Shown one piece after another: positions 1-5,519 of a DNA stretch of 12,408 nt. The notes beneath the pieces are model-generated. The model searched no databases. It was not told the DNA's origin and saw nothing but the letters and a program-made list of their open reading frames with translations. The stretch spans positions 1 to 12,408 of the forward strand of contig DATCSE010000477.1 of assembly GCA_036568605.1 (NCBI GenBank), given 5' to 3'. The translations under genes were made by a program, and so were the position numbers. This DNA comes from DATCSE01 sp036568605. Its GTDB lineage: Bacteria; Pseudomonadota; Gammaproteobacteria; Burkholderiales; Burkholderiaceae_C. The number at the start of each line of letters is the position of its first letter. The stretch's first letter is position 1.

Positions 1-300
1 GCCGTTGTGCACGTCGTCCTGCTCGGCGAAGTGGGAAGCCGCGGCGTTGACCATGGCGGCGAACAGCGGGCTGGTGCGGCGGCGCGAGATCAGCACTTCG
101 GCGCCGCCGTCGGCCGGGCCCATCGTGCGCGCGAAGGCTTCGATCGTCTCGACCGGGCGCGCTCCCTTGCCGGCCAGCACCGAGCCGAGCCAGTCGGCGA
201 AGAGGTCTTCGGCGCGCGCGATGACGGCGGCCGGGATGGCGTCGAAGCGCACGTCGGCCGCGAAGGCGGCAAGGGTTCGGGTCTCGTTCATGTCGGTCAT
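1..300 (-). CDS. MmgE/PrpD family protein, N-terminal part (truncated by window edge)
   Basis: Reading leftward from an ATG at 300, the frame stays open for exactly 100 codons to base 1, so the C-terminal part of the gene lies outside the window. The translation begins MTDMNETRTLAAFAADVRF. It contains a helix ending in DLFADWLGSVLAG (about residues 32-44), then VNAAASHFAEQDDVHNG at its end; this Ala-rich helix leading to a D-D-x-H motif is typical of the MmgE/PrpD family (2-methylcitrate dehydratase, cis-aconitate decarboxylase and uncharacterised relatives). These are cytoplasmic dehydratase- or decarboxylase-type enzymes acting on tri- or dicarboxylic acids. Its ATG overlaps the CoA-transferase stop as ATGA, and a GGAGG sits 4 nt upstream (305-309), supporting this start over the second Met at 291. 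Being last in an acyl-CoA operon suggests a substrate other than 2-methylcitrate, because no prpB or prpC is seen. Family assignment is fairly sure; the reaction is not. Confidence 0.85.
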   Translation of the reverse strand, partial: MTDMNETRTLAAFAADVRFDAIPAAVIARAEDLFADWLGSVLAGKGARPVETIEAFARTMGPADGGAEVLISRRRTSPLFAAMVNAAASHFAEQDDVHNG

Positions 301-1466
301 ATCGCCTCCACGGCGCGCAGGGCCGCGATGTCGTCCGTGCGGTAACCCAGCTCGCCGAGGATGGCTTCGGTGTGCTGGCCCAGCGCCGGCACCGCACCCA
401 TCGGCGCGTCGTCGCGACCCGGCGGCACCAGCGCCGGCACGCGGCCGGCGGGCGTGTCGATCTCGCGCCAGCAGCCGCGCGCGGCGAGCTGCGGATGCGC
501 CCACACCTCGGCCAGGTCGTTGACGCGCGCGTTGGCGATCTGCGCCGCGTCCAGCCGCGCGATCACCTGCTCGGCGCTCAGCGTGGAGAACGCTTCGGCG
601 ACGATGGCGTGCAGCGCCTCGCGCTGGGCGACGCGCCGGCTGTTGGAGGCGAAGCGCTCGTCGCGCGCAAGCTCGGGCCGGCGCAGAACCTGTTCGCAGA
701 AGGCGGCCCATTCGCGCTCGTTCTGCACGCCGAGCATCACCGTCTTGCCGTCGCCGGCCCGGAACGGCCCGTAGGGCTGGATCGTGGCATGGCTCGCGCC
801 GGCGCGCGGCGGCGGGCTCGCGCCGTCGAAGGCGTAGTACAGCGGGAAGCCCATCCACTCGACCATGCTCTCCAGCATCGATATCTCGATGCGCCGGCCG
901 CGCCCGGTGCGACCGCGCTCGATCAGCGCGCCGAGGATGTTCACGTGCGCCTGCATGCCGGCGGCGATATCGGCGATCGAGCAGCCGGCCTTCGCCGGCT
1001 CGTCTGCCGATCCGGTGACGGCGAGGAACCCCGACTCGCCTTGGATCAGGAGGTCGTAGGCCTTCTTGTCGCGATACGGGCCATCGCTGCCGTAGCCCGA
1101 GATGTCGCACACCACGAGGCGCGGGTGGTCGGGCGCGAGCTGCTCGTACGACAGGCCCAGCCGGGCCGCTGCGCCGGGCGCGAGGTTCTGCACCAGCACG
1201 TCGGCGCGCGCCACCAGCCGGGCGAGCACGGCCGCGGCCGCCGGCTGCTTGACGTCGAGCGTGAGGCTCTCCTTGCCGCGGTTGGTCCAGACGAAGTGCG
1301 ACGACAGGCCGCGCACGCGCTCGTCGTAGGCGCGCGCGAAGTCGCCGACGCCGGGCCGCTCGACCTTGATCACACGCGCGCCCAGGTCGGCGAGCTGGCG
1401 CGTGGCCAGCGGCGCGGCGATCGCGTGCTCCAGCGTGAGGACGGTGATGCCTTCGAGCGGAAGCAT
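297..1466 (-). CDS. CaiB/BaiF family (class III) CoA-transferase
   Basis: This 389-residue protein is of usual length for class III CoA-transferases, which move CoA between carboxylic acids in the cytoplasm via an aspartyl-CoA anhydride. The N-terminus MLPLEGITVLTLEHAIAAPL, the segment ADLGARVIKVERPG (27-40) and NRGKESLTLD (62-71) are family hallmarks. The catalytic Asp is most likely D166 in GCSIADIAAG, followed by the conserved RGRTGRGRRIEISMLE (184-199). The frame extends upstream to about 1718, but homology starts at the ATG at 1466. That ATG is 2 nt after the acyl-CoA dehydrogenase stop and has no clear Shine-Dalgarno, so translational coupling is likely. The stop overlaps the next gene (ATGA). 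Relatives include formyl-CoA, carnitine, benzylsuccinate and mesaconyl-CoA transferases; sequence does not say which acid is used. Family is certain, substrate unknown. Confidence 0.93.
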   Translation of the reverse strand: MLPLEGITVLTLEHAIAAPLATRQLADLGARVIKVERPGVGDFARAYDERVRGLSSHFVWTNRGKESLTLDVKQPAAAAVLARLVARADVLVQNLAPGAAARLGLSYEQLAPDHPRLVVCDISGYGSDGPYRDKKAYDLLIQGESGFLAVTGSADEPAKAGCSIADIAAGMQAHVNILGALIERGRTGRGRRIEISMLESMVEWMGFPLYYAFDGASPPPRAGASHATIQPYGPFRAGDGKTVMLGVQNEREWAAFCEQVLRRPELARDERFASNSRRVAQREALHAIVAEAFSTLSAEQVIARLDAAQIANARVNDLAEVWAHPQLAARGCWREIDTPAGRVPALVPPGRDDAPMGAVPALGQHTEAILGELGYRTDDIAALRAVEAI

Positions 1467-1468
1467 GA

Positions 1469-2617
1469 TCAGAACGACCGCGGCATGCCGAGCACGTGTT
1501 CGGCGACATACGACAGGATCAGGTTGGTGGAGATCGGCGCCACCTGGTACAGCCGCGTCTCGCGGAACTTGCGCTCGACGTCGTATTCGCAGGCGAAGCC
1601 GAAGCCGCCGTGGAACTGCAGGCAGGCGTTGGCCGCCTCCCACGACGCCTTGGCTGCCAGGTACTTCGCCATGTTGGCCTCCGCGCCGCAGGGCTGGCGG
1701 GCATCGAACAGCTCGCACGCCTTCCAGCGCATCAGGTCGGCCGCCTCCACTTCGATGTGCGCCTCGGCGATCGGAAACTGCACGCCCTGGTTCTGCGCGA
1801 TCGGGCGGCCGAAGACGATGCGGTCCTTCGTGTAGGCGGTGACGCGCTCGATGAACCAGCGCCCGTCACCGATGCATTCGGCGGCGATCAGCGTGCGCTC
1901 GGCGTTCAGGCCGTCGAGGATGTACTTGAAGCCCTGCCCTTCCTCGCCGATCAGGTTCTGGGCCGGGATCTCCAGGTTCTCGAAGAAAAGCTCGTTGGTC
2001 TCGTGGTTCACCATGTTCGGGATCGGCCGGACGGAGAGCCCCTTGCCGACGGCTTCGCGCAGGTCGACGATGAAGATCGACAGGCCCTCGCTCTTCTTCT
2101 TCACCTCGGCAAGCGGCGTCGTGCGCGCCAGCAGGATCATGAGGTCGGAGTGCTGCACGCGCGAGATCCACACCTTCTGGCCGTTGACGATGTAGCGGTC
2201 GCCCCGTTTCACCGCGGTGGTCTTGATCTTCGTGGTGTCGGTGCCCGTGGTGGGCTCGGTCACGCCCATCGACTGCAGGCGAAGCTCGCCCGAGGCGATC
2301 TTCGGCAGGTACTGGCGCTTCTGCGCCGCCGAGCCGTGACGCAGCAGCGTGCCCATGTTGTACATCTGGCCGTGGCAGGCCCCTGAGTTGCCGCCCGCGC
2401 GGTTGATCTCCTCCATGATCACCGAGGCCTCGGCCAGCCCGAGGCCCGAGCCGCCGTACTCCTGCGGGATCAGCGCCGCCAGCCAGCCGGCCCGCGTGAG
2501 CGCGTCGACGAAGGCCTCGGGGTAGGCGCGTTGGGCGTCGATCTGGCGGAAGTACTCGTCGGAGAACTGGCGCGTGAGGTCGCGCACGGCATCGCGGATG
2601 TCCTGGTAGGCGGTCAT
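1469..2617 (-). CDS. Acyl-CoA dehydrogenase, variant without the usual C-terminal catalytic Glu
   Basis: This 382-residue FAD enzyme would oxidise an acyl-CoA to a 2-enoyl-CoA and pass electrons to ETF. Visible family motifs are PQEYGGSGLG (51-60), the FAD-contacting MGVTEPTTGTDTT (117-129), YIVNGQKVWIS (142-152), GEEGQGFKYIL (224-234), DRIVFGRPIAQNQ (265-277) and QFHGGFGF (334-341). In most acyl-CoA dehydrogenases the catalytic base is the Glu of a C-terminal Y-E-G-T motif; here the aligned segment is LYQVAPISTN, with Pro361 in that place. A Glu does occur at residue 240 (LNAER), the position used as base in isovaleryl-CoA dehydrogenase. The chosen ATG at 2617 overlaps the upstream dehydratase stop (ATGA) and has a GGAG 5 nt upstream (2623-2626); the 18 extra in-frame residues before it are not family-like. 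It is the second gene of the left operon. Family is certain; substrate chain is unknown. Confidence 0.94.
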   Translation of the reverse strand: MTAYQDIRDAVRDLTRQFSDEYFRQIDAQRAYPEAFVDALTRAGWLAALIPQEYGGSGLGLAEASVIMEEINRAGGNSGACHGQMYNMGTLLRHGSAAQKRQYLPKIASGELRLQSMGVTEPTTGTDTTKIKTTAVKRGDRYIVNGQKVWISRVQHSDLMILLARTTPLAEVKKKSEGLSIFIVDLREAVGKGLSVRPIPNMVNHETNELFFENLEIPAQNLIGEEGQGFKYILDGLNAERTLIAAECIGDGRWFIERVTAYTKDRIVFGRPIAQNQGVQFPIAEAHIEVEAADLMRWKACELFDARQPCGAEANMAKYLAAKASWEAANACLQFHGGFGFACEYDVERKFRETRLYQVAPISTNLILSYVAEHVLGMPRSF

Positions 2618-3450
2618 GAGGTCTCCAGCGTGGCCAGCATCGCAAGGCGTCCTTCGGCGTCGCGCGCCCACAGCGCAAGGCAGCCCGGCGCCTCGTCGCG
2701 CCCGCAGACGGCGAAGGGGTGGATGTCGAAGACCGGGTGCACGGCCTTGAATGAGAAGCGCCGCGGCAACAGCGCCGGCCGCTCGCGGCGGGCCAGGTCC
2801 ATCAGCAGCGTGGCGATCAGCGGTCCGTGCACGACCAGGCCGGGGTAGCCCTCGACCTCGGTCGCGTAGCGGCGGTCGTAGTGGATGCGGTGACCGTTGA
2901 AGGTGAGCGCCGAATATCGAAAGAGCAGCACCGGGTCCGGCACGATCTCGCGCGCGAAGGCCGCATCGGCAGGCGCGGGCTGCGCCGGGGGCGCAGCGGC
3001 GCCGGGTCGGGGCCTGGGCGCCTCGCCGCGGTAGACGATGTCGTGCTCCTCCGTGAGCGCCAGCCCGCGCGGGCCGGAGATCTCATGGCGCACGGTCACG
3101 AACACGAGGGCCCCGCTCTTGCCCTGCTTCTCGTCCACCTTGACGATGCGCGACGTGCGCGTGGCCGCATCGCCCACGTGCAGCGGCGCGTGCCATTCGA
3201 GCCGGCCGCCGGCCCACATGCGGCGCGGCAGTGCCACCGGCGGAAGGAAGCCGCCGCGCCGCGGGTGGCCGTCGGGACCGATCTCGCCGGCGCGCGCCTT
3301 GGGCGTGAAGAAGATCCAGTGCCACAGGGGCGGCAGCGCCGTTGCCGGAACGTCGACATCGAGCGTCGCCGCCAGCGCCTGCAACGGCGCGGCGGCGATG
3401 TTGTCACTCTGGGTCTCGGTGCGGCCGAGCCAGGCCTTCAGATCCTGCAT
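2614..3450 (-). CDS. MaoC/HTD2-like dehydratase with two hotdog domains (mesaconyl-CoA hydratase type)
   Basis: This 278-residue protein carries an N-terminal hotdog (about 1-140, including WHWIFFTPKARAGEIGPDGH at 43-62), a Pro/Ala-rich linker (145-163) and a C-terminal MaoC-like hotdog (about 168-275). The key segment is FRYSALTFNGHRIHYD (177-192), followed by GLVVHGPLIATLL (204-216). His190 matches the catalytic His of the hydratase-2 motif, while the usual catalytic Asp position holds Asn185, a pattern I associate with the HTD2/FAS1-like dehydratase subfamily. Members include mitochondrial 3-hydroxyacyl dehydratase and mesaconyl-C4-CoA hydratase; the enzyme should reversibly hydrate an enoyl-CoA in the cytoplasm. 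It is the first gene of the left operon and divergent from the Bug gene. The ATG at 3450 fits homologue N-termini (MQDLKAWLGRTET) but has no obvious Shine-Dalgarno. An in-frame GTG at 3516 is a less likely start. Substrate is unproven. Confidence 0.88.
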   Translation of the reverse strand: MQDLKAWLGRTETQSDNIAAAPLQALAATLDVDVPATALPPLWHWIFFTPKARAGEIGPDGHPRRGGFLPPVALPRRMWAGGRLEWHAPLHVGDAATRTSRIVKVDEKQGKSGALVFVTVRHEISGPRGLALTEEHDIVYRGEAPRPRPGAAAPPAQPAPADAAFAREIVPDPVLLFRYSALTFNGHRIHYDRRYATEVEGYPGLVVHGPLIATLLMDLARRERPALLPRRFSFKAVHPVFDIHPFAVCGRDEAPGCLALWARDAEGRLAMLATLETS

Positions 3451-3625
3451 GGCGCATAGGTTGCGCGAGGCGGCGCCCGATGGCAATTCGGACCTCGTCA
3501 ACCGGGGCTTGCGCACAGCTTAACGCGAGCGCTTTCGCCAATGCGGGGCAGCGGCTTGGCCATTGTGCGTGCCCCGGTGTGTTCCTAGAGTCGATCGCGG
3601 CCACAACGACGAGGAGACAACAGCC
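3451..3625. promoter_or_regulatory. Divergent intergenic region between the dehydratase operon and the Bug gene
   Basis: This 175-bp gap is the only divergent promoter region in the window, so it should hold start signals for both the left operon (minus) and the Bug receptor gene (plus). For the plus strand the best sigma-70-like candidate is TTGTGC (3563-3568), a 17-nt spacer and TAGAGT (3586-3591); both boxes are weak matches. A perfect 7-bp inverted repeat, CGGGGCA (3544-3550) and TGCCCCG (3570-3576), overlaps the candidate -35 box and could be an operator. No convincing promoter was found for the minus strand. No regulator gene is encoded nearby. Confidence 0.4.
3611..3616 (+). promoter_or_regulatory. 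Shine-Dalgarno of the Bug receptor gene
   Basis: GAGGAG lies 9 nt before the ATG at 3626. It decides the start: upstream in-frame codons from 3563 precede it, encode no family-like sequence and would place extra residues before the signal peptide. Confidence 0.7.
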
Positions 3626-4609
3626 ATGTCCGCGATCTTCCGCGCGCTCCGCGCCTGCGCGACGATGGCCGCGCTGGCCCTCGGCGCCGCAACGCCCGCG
3701 GCCTTCGCGCAGGCCTATCCGACCAAGCCGATCCGCATCGTCGTGCCCTTCCCGGCCGGCGGCAGCACCGACGCGGTGGCGCGCCTGGTCGGCACGCGGC
3801 TGTACGACGCCTGGGGGCAGACCGTGGTGGTCGACAACAAGCCGGGTGCCGGCGGCATCATCGGCAACGACGCGGTCGCGAAGGCGGCGCCGGACGGGTA
3901 CACGCTGCTGCTGGGCATCACCGCGCTCGTGCAGGCGCCCAGCCTCTACGCCCGACTGCCCTACGACGTGAGCAAGGACCTCACCGGCGTGGCGCAGATC
4001 GCGCTGTCGCAGGACCTGTTCGTGGTGCACCCGGGCGTGCCGGCGGCCACGCTGAAGGAGTTCGTCGCGCTCGCCAAGGCCAGCCCCGGCAGGTACAGCG
4101 TCGGCTCGTACGGCAACGGTACCTCGTCGCACATCCACGCCGAGATGCTGAAGCAGCAGGCCGGCATCGAGCTCGTGCACGTGCCGTACAAGGGGGGCGC
4201 GCCCCAGCTCACCGACCTGCTGGCCGGCCAGATCCAGTCGGCGTTCCTCGACGTCGCCAACGCCCGCGCGCAGCTCGCGAGCGGCAAGTTCAAGGTGCTG
4301 GCCGTCAGCGGCGAGCGCCGCTCGAAGCTGGCACCGGACGCGCCCACCTTCACCGAGCTCGGCTACAAGGACTTCGAGCCCTACGGCTTCTTCGGCCTGT
4401 TCGTGCCCGCGGGCACGCCGGGCGAGATCGTGAGCAAGCTCTCGTCCGAGCTCACGCGCATCGTGCGGTCGCCGGACGTGGCGGCGCGCATCGAGGAGCT
4501 CGGGCTGCAGCCCTCGGGGCTGGGGGCAGCCGAGTTCGCGCCGCTGCTGGTGCGGGATCGGGAGATGTGGAAGCGCACGATCCAGGCAGGGCAGGTTCGG
4601 ATCGAGTGA
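3626..4609 (+). CDS. Bug/TctC family periplasmic substrate-binding protein (orphan receptor)
   Basis: This 327-residue exported protein has a basic N-terminus and hydrophobic core (about 3-24) ending AAFAQAYPTKP, with likely cleavage after Ala28 or Ala30. The mature protein shows the Bug/TctC series: YPTKPIRIVVPFPAGGSTD (31-49), VDNKPGAGG (69-77), APDGYTLLLG (88-97), SYGNGTSSHIHAEML (161-175) and HVPYKGGAPQLTDLLAGQI (185-203). These receptors bind carboxylates, amides or aromatic acids in the periplasm; those with TctA/TctB deliver to a tripartite tricarboxylate transporter, but most Burkholderiales copies, like this one, have no membrane genes beside them. It is the only plus-strand gene here, divergent from the acyl-CoA operon and convergent with the SDR gene, and probably shares its ligand with one of those modules. 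Family is certain; ligand unknown. Confidence 0.95.
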   Translation: MSAIFRALRACATMAALALGAATPAAFAQAYPTKPIRIVVPFPAGGSTDAVARLVGTRLYDAWGQTVVVDNKPGAGGIIGNDAVAKAAPDGYTLLLGITALVQAPSLYARLPYDVSKDLTGVAQIALSQDLFVVHPGVPAATLKEFVALAKASPGRYSVGSYGNGTSSHIHAEMLKQQAGIELVHVPYKGGAPQLTDLLAGQIQSAFLDVANARAQLASGKFKVLAVSGERRSKLAPDAPTFTELGYKDFEPYGFFGLFVPAGTPGEIVSKLSSELTRIVRSPDVAARIEELGLQPSGLGAAEFAPLLVRDREMWKRTIQAGQVRIE

Positions 4610-4615
4610 TGCCGT

Positions 4616-5422
4616 CTACCGCAGCGCCGCGTCATACGCCGCCGCAAAGTCCCGCGGCCCGGTCAGCGACACGCCGCCATCCACCGGCAGCACCACGCCG
4701 GTGACGTACGCCGCCAGCGGCGAGCTCAGCATCAGCGCGATGCCGGCGATCTCACGTACCTCGCCGTAGCGGCCCAACGGCACGCGGCGGATCATGTCCT
4801 GGCGCGCCGCTTCGGTGGGCGCCAGCCGCTTCATGCCTTCGGTGCCATCGATCGGACCCGGCACGATCGAGTTGACGCGGATGCCGTCCGGTCCCCACTC
4901 CTGCGCCAGCACGCGCGTCAGCATGTCCACGCCCGCCTTGGCGGCGCAGACATGAGCCTGGTAGCGCGTGGGCGTGAAGGCCTGGGACGCGGAGATGTTG
5001 ATCACGCTGGCGCCCGGCTTGCGCAGGTAGTCGTGCGCTGTGCGCAGCACGTTGAAGCTGCCCAGCAGGTCGATGTCGACCACGGCCTTGAAGCCGTTCG
5101 GCGACATGCCGAGCACGGGTGCCAGGAAGTTGCCCGCCGCGCCTGAAACGAGCACGTCGATGGCGCCGAACGCCGCATGCGCCTGCTCGAGCGCACGCGC
5201 CACCGCCGCGGGCTCGCGCACGTCGGCGCTGTAGCCGGCGACCGCGCCGCCGTGGCGGCGCAGGTGGTCCAGCGCGGCGTCGATCTTCGCCGGGTCACGC
5301 GCCAGGATCGTGACGCGTGCACCGTGCGCGGCAAAGGCGTCGGCAATGCCGAGGTTGATGCCGCTGCTGCCGCCGGCCACGAACACGGTCTTGCCGGCGA
5401 AGTCGAACAGGTTCGCGTCCAT
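4616..5422 (-). CDS. SDR oxidoreductase resembling 2,4-dienoyl-CoA reductase (DECR2-like)
   Basis: This 268-residue Rossmann-fold protein has the cofactor loop VAGGSSGINLG (15-25) and TILARDPAKI (37-46), where Arg41 suggests NADPH. The stretches SGAAGNFLAPVLG (92-104), GFKAVVDIDLLGSFNV (109-124), EWGPDGIRVNSIVPGPIDGT (174-193) and LASYVTG-like AAYVTGVVLPVDGG (near the C-terminus) match peroxisomal-type 2,4-dienoyl-CoA reductases better than ordinary SDRs. Lys161 is present, but the residue four positions before it is Val157, so the standard SDR Y-x-x-x-K is absent, as in DECR2. It would reduce 2,4-dienoyl-CoA to 3-enoyl-CoA, letting polyunsaturated acids enter beta-oxidation. The ATG at 5422 has AGGAG (5431-5435) 8 nt upstream. 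It is the last gene of the right operon, set apart by a structured 97-bp gap, and its stop is 6 bp from the convergent Bug stop. Exact substrate is inferred. Confidence 0.85.
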   Translation of the reverse strand: MDANLFDFAGKTVFVAGGSSGINLGIADAFAAHGARVTILARDPAKIDAALDHLRRHGGAVAGYSADVREPAAVARALEQAHAAFGAIDVLVSGAAGNFLAPVLGMSPNGFKAVVDIDLLGSFNVLRTAHDYLRKPGASVINISASQAFTPTRYQAHVCAAKAGVDMLTRVLAQEWGPDGIRVNSIVPGPIDGTEGMKRLAPTEAARQDMIRRVPLGRYGEVREIAGIALMLSSPLAAYVTGVVLPVDGGVSLTGPRDFAAAYDAALR

Positions 5423-5430
5423 CGATCGAT

Positions 5431-5435
5431 CTCCT
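5431..5435 (-). promoter_or_regulatory. Shine-Dalgarno of the DECR-like SDR gene
   Basis: On the minus strand this reads AGGAG, 8 nt before the ATG at 5422. It fixes the start and excludes the much longer in-frame extension upstream. It begins only 4 nt after the foot of the inverted repeat at 5440-5474, so that hairpin could influence ribosome access. Confidence 0.7.
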
Positions 5436-5439
5436 GCTA

Positions 5440-5519
5440 TCAAGGAAACGCCGGGCCGCCCCAAGTTTCCTTGACCCCCTCGGGGGGCCTGGCGCGAAGC
5501 GGCAGGTTTGGGGGCGCTC
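5440..5519. repeat. Structured intergenic element with 10-bp inverted repeat and C5/G6 hairpin
   Basis: The gap between the acyl-CoA synthetase stop and the SDR start holds a perfect 10-bp inverted repeat, TCAAGGAAAC (5440-5449) and GTTTCCTTGA (5465-5474), around a 15-nt GC-rich loop. Directly next to it is CCCCC-TC-GGGGGG (5475-5487), which can fold as a tight hairpin, then a CCTG (5488-5491)/CAGG (5503-5506) pair and a G-run at 5510-5514. No T-run follows on either strand, so it is not a classical Rho-independent terminator. From memory, similar strings recur between genes in Comamonadaceae-type genomes, which would make it a dispersed repeat; this was not checked. It may stabilise, process or attenuate the operon transcript before the SDR gene. 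Confidence 0.6.

Noticed and set aside
372..1835. Long plus-strand open frame of 487 codons opposite the CoA-transferase and acyl-CoA dehydrogenase
   Set aside because: It is rich in Arg, Ala, Gly and His with no family motif, and lies antisense to two well-conserved genes. GC-rich DNA commonly gives such shadow frames.
5421..5430. ATCGATCGAT palindrome next to the SDR start as an operator
   Set aside because: It is a short simple repeat lying between the Shine-Dalgarno and the start codon, with no second copy seen.
5475..5487. CCCCC-TC-GGGGGG as a Rho-independent terminator
   Set aside because: No T-run follows on either strand, and the SDR gene downstream belongs to the same functional group.
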